Shown here: positions 1 to 7,800 of the stretch, piece after piece | Layout: every line of letters begins with the position of its first letter | Position numbering within the stretch: position 1 is the first letter of the stretch | Assembly (NCBI GenBank): GCA_043390165.1 | Contig: DAWERM010000001.1 | Location: 124,001-188,000, forward strand | Direction: 5' to 3' | DNA length: 64,000 nt | From: Azoamicus viridis | GTDB taxonomy: Bacteria; Pseudomonadota; Gammaproteobacteria; UBA6186; Azoamicaceae | Position numbers and translations under genes: made by a program | The notes under the pieces: model-generated | Told to the model about the DNA's origin: nothing | Databases searched by the model: none | Seen by the model: only the letters and a program-made list of their open reading frames with translations

Positions 1-100
1 GTTCCATTTTGCTAAGAGCAATACTATTGCTTCCGTATGCAAGTGATGTAAAAAAAATAGATATTATTGATAATATTATATAATTTTTAATTTTTTTCAT
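1..100 (-). CDS. petC: cytochrome c1, N-terminal fragment cut by the window edge
   Basis: Only the first 33 codons are in the window. They read as a typical Sec signal peptide: a basic start (MKKIKNY), a hydrophobic core rich in Ile, Ser and Phe, and a likely cleavage site after SLAYG. The ATG lies three bases past the cytochrome b stop, so the gene is the third member of a petA-petB-petC operon. In that position bacteria encode cytochrome c1, the membrane-anchored c-type haem subunit of the bc1 complex that passes electrons from the Rieske protein to soluble cytochrome c. The haem motif lies outside the window, so the name rests on gene order plus the signal peptide. Confidence 0.75.
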   Translation of the reverse strand, partial: MKKIKNYIILSIISIFFTSLAYGSNSIALSKME

Positions 101-103
101 TGT

Positions 104-1327
104 TTATTTGACTCTCTTAGGTACTTCTTTGCATTTATCTATGGATGAATATATTGGCATTAAAAGAAAGAATAAAAAATATAGAAAGGAAAATATTCGT
201 GCAGCTAAAGTTTTATTGTCACTAGGTGGTTCCATTCCTAAGTAGCCTAAAATAATAAAGCTTATAACAAATATTAATATTGCTATTTTTGTTATAAAGC
301 CTTTGTATCTTATTGATTTTACTTTACTTCTATCTAGCCAAGGTAATAAAAATAAAATAGCTATTGAGCCCACCATAGCTATTACACCTATTAATTTATT
401 GGGAATTGCTCTTAATATAGCGTAATATGGCGTCATATACCATACTGGTGCTATATGTTCTGGTGTTGATAATTGGTCTGCTGGTGTAAAATTTGGGGCT
501 TCTATAAAGAATCCCCAAAAATCAGGTACAAATAACACAACAGAACAAAATAATATTAGAAATATACAGACACCAAATAAATCTTTGATGGAATAATATG
601 GATGCATTGGAATGCCATCTAATGGTATTCCATCATTATTTTTGAATTCTTTTATTTCTATTCCATCTGGATTTCCAGAACCTACTTCATGTAGAGCTGT
701 TAAATGAACTGTAATTAAAATTAATAGTACTAATGGGACAGCTGATACGTGTAATGAAAAAAACCTGTTTAATGTCACTCCACTTACATTATAATCTCCT
801 CTTATCCATTCTATTAGATTTGTACCTATAAAAGGTATAGCTCCAAACAATGAAGTTATAACTTGTGCTCCCCAAAATGACATATTACCCCATGGGAGAA
901 GATATCCAAAAAAGCATTCAGCTAATAAACAAAGAAATATAATAACTCCTATGATCCATAGTAATTCTCTAGGTTTTTTGTATGATCCGTATATAATTCC
1001 TCTAAATATATGTAAATATACAACTATAAAAAAGAATGATGCTCCTGTTGAATGAATATATCTAATTAACCATCCAAATTTAATATCTCGCATGATATAT
1101 TCAACAGAATCGAAAGCCTCATAGCTTGAAGGGTTATAAAACATTGTCAACCATATTCCGGATAGTAATTGTATTCCGAATATTAATAAAGATAATGAAC
1201 CAAAATAGTACCAAAAATTAAAATTTTTAGGTGCATAGTAATGGGACATATGATCATGCCATAATTTATTTAATGGAAACCTATTGTTAATCCATGTGGA
1301 GAAATTATGAAGTATGCTGTTATACAT
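104..1327 (-). CDS. petB: cytochrome b of the bc1 complex
   Basis: This is the quinol-oxidising membrane subunit of ubiquinol:cytochrome c oxidoreductase. The four haem ligands are visible: His92 and His106 in helix B, and His193 and His208 in helix D. The 14-residue gap in the second pair and the following HEVGSGNPDG are as I remember them for beta- and gammaproteobacterial proteins. The Qo-site motif reads PVWY rather than the mitochondrial PEWY. About eight hydrophobic helices are present. I prefer the ATG at 1327 (MYNSILHNF) because AGGAG sits about seven bases upstream. A longer reading from a GTG at 1351 would overlap petA. The gene follows petA by 13 bp and precedes petC by three. Confidence 0.95.
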   Translation of the reverse strand: MYNSILHNFSTWINNRFPLNKLWHDHMSHYYAPKNFNFWYYFGSLSLLIFGIQLLSGIWLTMFYNPSSYEAFDSVEYIMRDIKFGWLIRYIHSTGASFFFIVVYLHIFRGIIYGSYKKPRELLWIIGVIIFLCLLAECFFGYLLPWGNMSFWGAQVITSLFGAIPFIGTNLIEWIRGDYNVSGVTLNRFFSLHVSAVPLVLLILITVHLTALHEVGSGNPDGIEIKEFKNNDGIPLDGIPMHPYYSIKDLFGVCIFLILFCSVVLFVPDFWGFFIEAPNFTPADQLSTPEHIAPVWYMTPYYAILRAIPNKLIGVIAMVGSIAILFLLPWLDRSKVKSIRYKGFITKIAILIFVISFIILGYLGMEPPSDNKTLAARIFSFLYFLFFLLMPIYSSIDKCKEVPKRVK

Positions 1328-1340
1328 ATTTTTGCTCCTG

Positions 1341-1919
1341 TTATTCTTCACCTATTCTTAATACTTTTTCTGTTAAATATTTATGAGGAGGCACCAATAA
1401 ATTACATGGGGCTGGAACTCCTTTGTATACTCTTCCTGCTAAATCAAACTTAGATCCATGGCATGGGCAGAAAAATCCTCCTATCCATGACGGATCTATT
1501 TCTTTTATTTTTGGTTTGTATAATGGAACGCATCCTAAATGAGTGCATATTCCAGTTATTACGAGAATATTGTCTTTTATAGAACGATGTTTATTTGTAG
1601 CGTAAATAGGTTGTTGATGTTCTATTGAATCTGGATCGCGTAGTTTGTCTTTTAAGCTATCTAGCTTTTGTATTGTTTCATAACTTCTATTTATTATAAA
1701 TATTGGCTGTCCTCTCCATTCCACTGTTATTCTTTGTCCAATTTCTATTTTTGATATATCTATATCAACGGGAGATCCCATTGCTTTAGCTTTTGCACTA
1801 GGAAACCATGATGCTATAAATGGTATTGCAGCAAATCCAACCCCTATTCCACCAAGTGTTGATGTTGCTATTGTAAGGAATTTCCTTCTACTGTTTTTAT
1901 TATTTATATTTTCATCCAT
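1341..1919 (-). CDS. petA: Rieske iron-sulfur protein of the bc1 complex
   Basis: The 192-residue protein has a twin-arginine start (SRRKFL near residue 10) followed by a hydrophobic segment that serves as a Tat-dependent membrane anchor. The C-terminal domain carries both cluster-binding loops, CTHLGC and CPCHGSKFD, which give the two Cys and two His ligands of the [2Fe-2S] centre plus the disulfide cysteines. The protein takes the second electron step from quinol at the Qo site and moves it to cytochrome c1. CAGGAG lies just before the ATG. It is first in the petABC unit and follows rpsI on the same strand by 51 bp, the order seen in Pseudomonas-like gammaproteobacteria. TatC at 9283 supplies the expected export route. 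Confidence 0.96.
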   Translation of the reverse strand: MDENINNKNSRRKFLTIATSTLGGIGVGFAAIPFIASWFPSAKAKAMGSPVDIDISKIEIGQRITVEWRGQPIFIINRSYETIQKLDSLKDKLRDPDSIEHQQPIYATNKHRSIKDNILVITGICTHLGCVPLYKPKIKEIDPSWIGGFFCPCHGSKFDLAGRVYKGVPAPCNLLVPPHKYLTEKVLRIGEE

Positions 1920-1970
1920 TTTATCTCCTGTGTTTTTGTGTTAATAAAATTAATTTTAAAAAAATAAAAA

Positions 1971-2384
1971 CTATCTTTTTGAGTACTGTTCTCTTTTTCG
2001 TGCTTTTCTTCTGCCGACTTTTTTCCTTTCTACTATTCTAGAGTCTCTTGTTAAAAATCCCACTTTTTTCAATTTTTGTCTGTAAGTTCTTTCTTCTTCT
2101 GAATTAAGATTGTCTAATTTTAATACAGCTTTACTGATTCCATGTCTAATTGCTTCAGCTTGTCCTATAGGACCTCCGCCTTTTACAGTTATTTTTAAAT
2201 CAATATTATTTGTAATGTCTAATAATTGTAGTGGTTTTTTTATAATGTTGATTATTTTTTGATCGTTATAATAATTTTCTGAATCATTTATTTTAATAAT
2301 TCCTGTTCCATTAGTTTTTAAAAAAACTCTTGCAATGCTGGTTTTTCTTTTTCCAGTGCTATAAAAAAAATCTGATATATTCAT
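1971..2384 (-). CDS. rpsI: 30S ribosomal protein uS9
   Basis: The 137-residue protein matches S9 in full. It starts with the YSTGKRKTSIARVFLK segment, contains the GGGPIGQAEAIRHGISKA region in the middle, and ends in the basic tail KKVGRRKARKREQYSKR, whose last residues reach toward the P-site tRNA in the 30S subunit. The start lies four bases after the rplM stop, so the two genes are translated from one transcript, as in most bacteria. Length is close to the 130 residues of E. coli S9. Nothing unusual is seen. Confidence 0.98.
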   Translation of the reverse strand: MNISDFFYSTGKRKTSIARVFLKTNGTGIIKINDSENYYNDQKIINIIKKPLQLLDITNNIDLKITVKGGGPIGQAEAIRHGISKAVLKLDNLNSEEERTYRQKLKKVGFLTRDSRIVERKKVGRRKARKREQYSKR

Positions 2385-2388
2385 TCTA

Positions 2389-2808
2389 TTAATTCTCTAA
2401 TATTTTAGGTTTTTGAGCACTATGTGGATGTATATTATCTGGATATATTTTAAGTTTTTTCAAAAAAATATCACTTAGTTTATTTTTAGGTAGCATTCCT
2501 TTTACGGCATTTTTCAAGACAAAACCAGGATGTTTATTTAACATCGTTTCTAATGTCACAGATTTCAAATGTCCTGGATATCCAGAGTGTCTATAATATG
2601 TTTTATTTTTTAATTTATTTCCAGTTGTTTTAATTTTTTTTGCGTTTATTACTATCACATAATCTCCTGTGTCTTTATTTGGAGCGTAAGTGATTTTATT
2701 TTTTCCTCGTAATATTGTAGATATTTTACAAGCGAGCCTACCTAAAATTTCATTTTCAGCATCTAAAATTATCCAAGTTGCTGTTTCTTTTTTTTCAATT
2801 TTTTTCAT
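2389..2808 (-). CDS. rplM: 50S ribosomal protein uL13
   Basis: The 139-residue protein is recognisable from WIILDAENEILGRLACKIS at the N-terminus, the NKDTGDYVIVINAKKI stretch, and the YRHSGYPGHLKS motif. E. coli L13 has 142 residues, so this copy is essentially full length. It binds 23S rRNA early in 50S assembly. It heads the rplM-rpsI unit, which runs into petABC. It is divergent from infA across a 134-bp AT-rich gap that should hold promoters for both, though no clear Shine-Dalgarno precedes this ATG. Confidence 0.98.
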   Translation of the reverse strand: MKKIEKKETATWIILDAENEILGRLACKISTILRGKNKITYAPNKDTGDYVIVINAKKIKTTGNKLKNKTYYRHSGYPGHLKSVTLETMLNKHPGFVLKNAVKGMLPKNKLSDIFLKKLKIYPDNIHPHSAQKPKILEN

Positions 2809-2954
2809 ATTTTTTTTAGTTTAAATTTTTGTAAAACTTCCTATAATTCTATTTAATTTTACAAAATAATCAATATTATTTTTGTTATTATAATAATTGA
2901 ATATTTTGTTTATTTTTGTTAAGTTTTATTTAATATAGTTTTTTGGAGTTAGTG

Positions 2955-3179
2955 ATGAAAAAAGAAGGTATCATAGAATTTAAGGGCACAGTAGTAGAAA
3001 CATTACCAAATGCTACTTTTAAAGTCAGGTTAGAAAATGATCATATTGTTAATGCCCATATATCTGGCAGAATGCGAAAGAACTATATTCGCATTTTAAC
3101 TGGAGATTCTGTTATTGTGGAGCTTACTCCGTACGATCCAACTAAGGGTAGAATTATTTATAGAAATAGTGATAATTAG
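2955..3179 (+). CDS. infA: translation initiation factor IF-1
   Basis: The 74-residue protein is a single OB fold. The segments EGIIEFKGTVVETLPNATF, HISGRMRKNYIRILTGD and VELTPYDPTKGRI are diagnostic. It occupies the ribosomal A site during initiation together with IF-2 and IF-3. I place the start at the ATG at 2955 because GGAG lies six bases upstream and the product then starts MKKEGII, close to the usual MAKEDNI. A TTG four codons earlier is less likely. In many gammaproteobacteria infA is unlinked from the spc operon, as here, where secY and rpmJ lie about 9 kb away. Confidence 0.97.
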   Translation: MKKEGIIEFKGTVVETLPNATFKVRLENDHIVNAHISGRMRKNYIRILTGDSVIVELTPYDPTKGRIIYRNSDN

Positions 3180-3191
3180 AATTTTTTTCTT

Positions 3192-3266
3192 TGCGCCCGG
3201 AAGGATTTGAACCTCCGGCCTTCTGGTTCGTAGCCAGATGCTCTATTCCAACTGAGCTACGGGCGC
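3192..3266 (-). tRNA. tRNA-Arg(ACG)
   Basis: A full cloverleaf folds on the minus strand with a seven-base-pair acceptor GCGCCCG/CGGGCGC and loop CTACGAA, giving anticodon ACG and discriminator A. A34 must be converted to inosine to read all CGN codons except CGG, which matches the tadA gene at 16141. No CCA is encoded. Confidence 0.96.
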
Positions 3267-3270
3267 ATTT

Positions 3271-3361
3271 CGGAGAGAGTGGGATTTGAACCCACGATAG
3301 TAGAAATATTAACTATACTCCCTTAGCAGGGGAGCGCCTTCAACCGCTCGGCCATCTCTCC
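3271..3361 (-). tRNA. tRNA-Ser(GCT)
   Basis: Class II tRNA of about 91 nt with a long variable arm. The acceptor GGAGAGA pairs with TCTCTCC, the anticodon loop CTGCTAA gives GCT, and the discriminator is G. It lies upstream of tRNA-Arg(ACG) on the same strand, four bases apart, so both probably come from one transcript. No CCA is encoded. Confidence 0.96.
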
Positions 3362-3372
3362 ATAGTTTACAC

Positions 3373-3400
3373 ATTATAATTATATTGTATTTATTATCAA
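3373..3400 (-). promoter_or_regulatory. sigma-70-type promoter for tRNA-Ser/tRNA-Arg
   Basis: On the minus strand TTGATA (3395-3400) is followed after 16 bases by TATAAT (3373-3378). Transcription would start about five bases before the tRNA-Ser 5' end at 3361. The match is five of six plus six of six, though TATAAT is common by chance in such AT-rich DNA. Confidence 0.55.
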
Positions 3401-3434
3401 GGTTTAATATTAATTATATCTAGTTGTTTATATT

Positions 3435-4436
3435 CTATATTCTATTTTTTATTATTTTAAATATGCAATGTGTTAAATTTTTATTCAAGCTTATGTTTAT
3501 TGGAATTGCCCATATAAATTTGTTTTTAAAGTGTGTGCATTTAATTGCATCTTTTTCTGTGGTTACTATTGGTATTTTTTTTTCGAAAATAAAATCTTCT
3601 ATGTTATATTTATAGTGATCTGGGTAGATGTATTTTTTTAATATTTTTATTTTTTTTTTTTTAATCATAATTATAAATTTATTTGGATTACATATACCTG
3701 CTACCAAATATACAAATTTATTTTTTAAATGTTTGATTTTCTTATTTTTTTTATTATTTATATTTATTATTGAATTATAATTAAATCTCATTTTAAATTT
3801 TTTGTATAGTTGTTTTTTATTATTTATTTCGTTTAATACAACAATATCAGTGTAGTTTAATCTTGATATAGGTTCTCTTAATGGTCCAAATGGGATGCAT
3901 AATTCGTTACCAAAATATCTGTTACCGTCAACTATTATTATTTCAATATTTCTTTGTAGTTTGTAATATTGCAATCCGTCATCACATATTATTATATCTA
4001 TTTTATAATTATTTAATAAATATTTTATTGATATTTCTCTTTTTTTGCCTACTATAGTAGGACAATGTGTTTTTTTGAATATTAGTAATGGCTCGTCTCC
4101 AACCATATCTACTTTTGAGTTATTTTTTACTGACTTTATATATTTGTTTTTTCTTTTGTATCCTCTGCTGATTATTGCAGGTTTAAAGCCTATTTTTTTA
4201 AATAGTAGCGTAAGATGTATTACAAATGGAGTTTTTCCTGTTCCTCCTACATTTATATTTCCAACAATTATAATTGGAATTTTTGTTTTTTTTTTTAAGA
4301 TATTAAATAGCAAATAAAATCTCTTTCTTATTTCTATCAATATATTTGATATTTGTGATATTTTAACAAGTAGCGGATGTTGCTTTTTATACCATATTTT
4401 TTCTAGATATTTTTCTAGTTTATTTTTTATTATCAT
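3435..4436 (-). CDS. lpxK: tetraacyldisaccharide 4'-kinase (lipid A synthesis)
   Basis: LpxK phosphorylates the 4' position of the lipid A disaccharide at the inner membrane, using ATP. The P-loop VGNINVGGTGKTP lies near residue 58, preceded by the hydrophobic segment that anchors the family. Further family segments are ISRGYKRK, VGDEPLL, and ICDDGLQ with its DDGLQ catalytic and metal-binding group, then FGPLREP. The 333 residues compare with 328 in E. coli. The C-terminal TTEKDAIKC segment is also kept. The usual partner msbA is not adjacent; a 536-bp gene-free stretch lies upstream instead. lpxA and lpxB are at 52-54 kb. Confidence 0.95.
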   Translation of the reverse strand: MIIKNKLEKYLEKIWYKKQHPLLVKISQISNILIEIRKRFYLLFNILKKKTKIPIIIVGNINVGGTGKTPFVIHLTLLFKKIGFKPAIISRGYKRKNKYIKSVKNNSKVDMVGDEPLLIFKKTHCPTIVGKKREISIKYLLNNYKIDIIICDDGLQYYKLQRNIEIIIVDGNRYFGNELCIPFGPLREPISRLNYTDIVVLNEINNKKQLYKKFKMRFNYNSIININNKKNKKIKHLKNKFVYLVAGICNPNKFIIMIKKKKIKILKKYIYPDHYKYNIEDFIFEKKIPIVTTEKDAIKCTHFKNKFIWAIPINISLNKNLTHCIFKIIKNRI

Positions 4437-4972
4437 AGTAATTTAATTAAGTTATCATATTTTTTATAAAGTCTTTTTGGTAATATTTTATTGTCCAGTT
4501 TAATAATTGGAATTTTATATGTTTATATTATAATGATATCATTCAATATGTTTTTTTATGTATGTTTTTATAGTTGTAATTGATTTTATATTTATCGATG
4601 TAGTTTTGTTTAGTAATATAATTTAAGAGTTTTTAATGACAATTTTTGTTAAAGTTATTCTTTGTTTGTTAGATAATGAATTTATATTTTTTTTATTTTT
4701 ATTTTTAAAATTTTAAATAATTTTTTTGTATATTTATCTTAGTTAGTTTTTTTAGAATATTAAATATATGTTTCTTAAAATTTCGGTTATTATTGCTTAT
4801 ATTATAATTAATGTTTTTATAAAAAAAAATGTTGGTTTTATAAAAATATTTTAAATTTATTTTACAGATATTTAAGTTTTATATTTTTGTGTTCCTTTTG
4901 TTTTTTGTATTTGCTTATACAGTTTATTAACGGTGGTTTTTATTTATGATTTTTTTTGAGTTGTTTTGCGTA
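4437..4972. other. 536-bp gene-free AT-rich stretch
   Basis: This is the only gap over 300 bp in the window. It lies downstream of ftsY and upstream of lpxK, both on the minus strand. I see no reading frame with recognisable protein character, no tRNA and no clear hairpin. Its plus strand is very T-rich. In related bacteria ftsE/ftsX follow ftsY and msbA precedes lpxK, so the stretch could be the eroded remains of such genes, but no residual similarity is visible by eye. Confidence 0.6.
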
Positions 4973-5875
4973 TTAGTTTTTTCTTTCAAGTATAGAATTT
5001 ACAAAATTTTTAGCATTGAACACTTTTATATCATCTATTTTTTCTCCAATGCAGATGTATCTTATAGGAATGTTAATTAGGTTTGCTATTGGAAATATTA
5101 TTCCTGCTTTTGATGTTCCATCTAGTTTCGTTATAGTAATTCCTGTTATTTTTAAATAATCATTAAATTTTTGTGCTTGTATTAGTGAATTTTGTCCGAA
5201 TGTTGCATCTAGTATTAACATTATTTCATGTGGAGCTGTATTATCTATTTTTTTTATCACGTGTACTATTTTTTTTAGTTCATTCATTAAGTTTTGATTG
5301 TTGTGTAATCTTCCAGCAGTATCTGCGATTAGAATATCTGTTTTTTTTTTTTGTGCTATTGATAGTGCGTCATATATTACAGATGCACTATCTGCTCCAT
5401 GGTGTTGTTTTATTAAATTAGTATTTGTTTTATCGCATATTTTTTGTAATTGTTCAATACCTGCAGCTCTGAAAGTATCTCCAGCTGCTATTATGACTTC
5501 TTTATTCAAATTTTTGTATATTTTAGATAGTTTTCCTATTGTTGATGTTTTTCCTACACCATTTACACCAACAATTAAAATTACAAATGGTTTAATATTA
5601 GTGTCTATTTTTAGTTCGTGTTCGCAGGTGTTTAGTATTTCAAGCAGAATGTTGGATATTTCATTGATATAGTCAGTTTTATTGTGTAACTTCTTTTTTG
5701 ATAATGTATTTATTATTTTTTCTGTAGTTTCTATCCCTATATCAGATTCTATTAGAAGATTTGTTATGTCTTCTAATATGTTTGTGTTTTGGTTTTTGTT
5801 TAATATTTCATTTAGCTTTTTAGTTATATTGTTTTTTGTATTTACTAAAGTGTTTTTTATAGAATTAAGGAACAT
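4973..5875 (-). CDS. ftsY: signal recognition particle receptor FtsY
   Basis: FtsY is the SRP-type GTPase that docks ribosome-nascent chain complexes at the membrane. The 300 residues hold the N domain (about 1-90) and the complete G domain: G1 GVNGVGKT at 103-110, the DTFRAAGIEQL motif, G3 DTAGR and the TKLDGTSKAG motif. The long acidic A domain of E. coli FtsY (497 residues) is missing, as in many reduced genomes, leaving the NG core. The gene is divergent from rsmD, which is the ancestral gammaproteobacterial arrangement. SecY, the downstream channel, is encoded at 11827. Confidence 0.97.
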   Translation of the reverse strand: MFLNSIKNTLVNTKNNITKKLNEILNKNQNTNILEDITNLLIESDIGIETTEKIINTLSKKKLHNKTDYINEISNILLEILNTCEHELKIDTNIKPFVILIVGVNGVGKTSTIGKLSKIYKNLNKEVIIAAGDTFRAAGIEQLQKICDKTNTNLIKQHHGADSASVIYDALSIAQKKKTDILIADTAGRLHNNQNLMNELKKIVHVIKKIDNTAPHEIMLILDATFGQNSLIQAQKFNDYLKITGITITKLDGTSKAGIIFPIANLINIPIRYICIGEKIDDIKVFNAKNFVNSILERKN

Positions 5876-5992
5876 AATTTCTTTATATTTTTCATTGTTT
5901 TATATGACATTATTTATTGTTTTTAGAACGATAACATAGTATATTTTAAAATACTAGTAGTTATCATAAATTGTAATTGTGGGTTTATTTTT

Positions 5993-6564
5993 GTGAGTTA
6001 TTTATTTTTAAAAATTTTATCTGGAAAATTGAAAGGTAAAAGTATTGTTTTTTATAAAAGTTGTGATTTAAGGCCAACGACGAATAGAATACGAATTATT
6101 TTATTTGATTGGTTGAAAAATTTTATTTTAAAAGCAAGAGTTTTAGATTTATTTTCTGGAACTGGTATATTAGGGTTTGAGTTTTTGTCTAGGGGTGCTA
6201 GTTTTATTTTTATGTTGGAAAATAATATTTTTAGATTTGAGCAAATATTATTTAATAAGAATAGATTAGACTATGAAATGAAATGTAGTTTAATATTATG
6301 TGATTCGTATAAATGGATTTGTAAAAAAAAAGTTTAAATTTCAATATTTTGATTTTAGATCCTCCTTATAACAGTAATTTGTTGAGTAAATGCTTTTTTA
6401 AGATTGATATGATTTATTTTTTAGATGATGTTGTTTTAATTTATTTTGAGTGTAATACAAGCTTAATATTAAATCATGTGCCATCTAGTTGGATTTTATT
6501 GAAAAAATGTAAATTTGGAAATGTATTTTTTTATTTATTTAAAAGGATTAAATGGATAAATTAG
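5993..6564 (+). pseudogene. rsmD: 16S rRNA (guanine966-N2)-methyltransferase, frame broken at an A9 tract
   Basis: Two reading frames together make one RsmD. The first (5993-6337, GTG start) holds the N-terminal LSGKLKGK and LRPTTNRIR segments and the SAM-binding motif VLDLFSGTGILGFE. The second supplies the catalytic ILDPPY motif and the C-terminal strands, ending at 6564. They are joined by nine A residues at 6323-6331. One extra A would fuse them in frame as KKKSLNFNILILDPPY and give about 190 residues, the normal family length. All motifs and flanking codons are otherwise intact, so this looks recent, a sequencing error, or rescued by slippage. The 3' end overlaps the cca start by 13 bp. 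The gene is divergent from ftsY, its ancestral neighbour. Confidence 0.85.
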
Positions 6565-7796
6565 AAATATATTTGGTAGGAGGAGCTATTAGAGACAAGT
6601 TATTAGGGATTTTTGTTAAAGAATGTGATTGGGTAGTAATTGGAGCTACATTAAGTCATATGATAAATTTAAAATTTAAACAAGTTGGAAAAGATTTTCC
6701 TGTTTTTATTCATCCAATAGATAAAGAAGAATATGCTTTAGCTAGAAAAGATAGAAAAATAAGTTTTGGTTATCATGGATTTGATTTTGATATTTCAACA
6801 TCTGTTACTCTTGAACAAGATTTATTTAGGAGAGATTTAACTATAAATGCTATTGCTTTGAATAAATTTGGAAAATTGATAGATCCATATTTTGGCATTT
6901 TAGATTTGAAAAATAAAATTTTAAGGCATGTTTCATTTTCTTTTAAAGAAGATCCAGTAAGAATATTAAGAGTTGCTAGATTTGCAGCAAAATTTAAAGA
7001 ATTTGGATTTTTTATTTTTAGTGATACATTATTTTTGATGCGATGTATTGTTGATGATGGAGATGCTGACTTTTTAACTTCTGAAAGGATATGGAAAGAA
7101 TTTATTATTGCAGCTAAAACCAATTTTTTATATGTATTTTTTGATGTTTTAAAATTATGTAATGTTTTAAAAATATTTTTTTTTGAATTATATGTAACTT
7201 TTAACATATCATACATTTATAAATATAACTTTGTTTTGAATGTATGGAGTAAAGCTAAATTTTTATTTATAAATGTATGTTATTTTATAAATGATCCTTA
7301 TATTAGAATTTCTATTTTTTGTTTTTACATGAAGACTAACTTTGTGTATGCTAGTAATTTTTGCAAGTGTATGAGTTATAAGAAAAGCAATAAAATTATA
7401 ATTTTAAATTTCTGTGATAAATATAAAGTACCAAGCAAATATAAGGTGTTTTTTTTGAATTTAATGTATTTAAATTCTTTTTATCATAGAATTTTTAAAA
7501 TGAGTAGTTATTTTACTTTTTATATTTTAAATAGAATTAATGCTTTTAAGGATAAAAGTGGATTTTTGTATCTTTTATTGTTATGTGAAAGCGATATTAA
7601 ATTAAATTATTACTTCTATGAAAAGATTTATTGTGTTAGGTATTATTTTTTGGATATTTTAGATAGAATTGATAATTTGAAATTAGATTATAATGTTTAT
7701 ATTTTTAATAAGGAAAAAATTAAATCTTGTTTTGATGAAAAAAAATTAAAAATTATAAGTTTTTATAGGATTTTTTATTTAAATATTTTAAATTGA
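6552..7796 (+). CDS. cca: CCA tRNA nucleotidyltransferase
   Basis: This enzyme adds the 3' CCA to tRNAs, which none of the 16 tRNA genes here encodes. The nucleotidyltransferase head is clear: YLVGGAIRDKLLG at 8-20, the catalytic loop KECDWVV at 23-29, DLFRRDLTINAIA at 90-102 and DPVRILRVARFAAKF at 134-148. Length (414) fits the E. coli enzyme (412). Two oddities: the first carboxylate of the usual D-x-D loop reads Glu24, and in the C-terminal half the segment that by eye aligns with the E. coli HD motif (CHDLGK) reads CFYMKT, so the phosphohydrolase site appears lost. The last 200 residues are Phe/Tyr/Lys-rich and diverged. It overlaps rsmD and ends four bases before cysS. Confidence 0.93.
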   Translation: MDKLEIYLVGGAIRDKLLGIFVKECDWVVIGATLSHMINLKFKQVGKDFPVFIHPIDKEEYALARKDRKISFGYHGFDFDISTSVTLEQDLFRRDLTINAIALNKFGKLIDPYFGILDLKNKILRHVSFSFKEDPVRILRVARFAAKFKEFGFFIFSDTLFLMRCIVDDGDADFLTSERIWKEFIIAAKTNFLYVFFDVLKLCNVLKIFFFELYVTFNISYIYKYNFVLNVWSKAKFLFINVCYFINDPYIRISIFCFYMKTNFVYASNFCKCMSYKKSNKIIILNFCDKYKVPSKYKVFFLNLMYLNSFYHRIFKMSSYFTFYILNRINAFKDKSGFLYLLLLCESDIKLNYYFYEKIYCVRYYFLDILDRIDNLKLDYNVYIFNKEKIKSCFDEKKLKIISFYRIFYLNILN

Positions 7797-7800
7797 AAGT

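Noticed and set aside
5298..5672. Open frame of 124 codons on the plus strand within ftsY
   Set aside because: Antisense to the conserved GTPase domain; no start signal and no recognisable product.
6552..7796. cca as a decaying pseudogene because of its diverged second half
   Set aside because: The frame is intact at normal length, all head-domain motifs are present, and no tRNA here encodes CCA, so the gene must be used.
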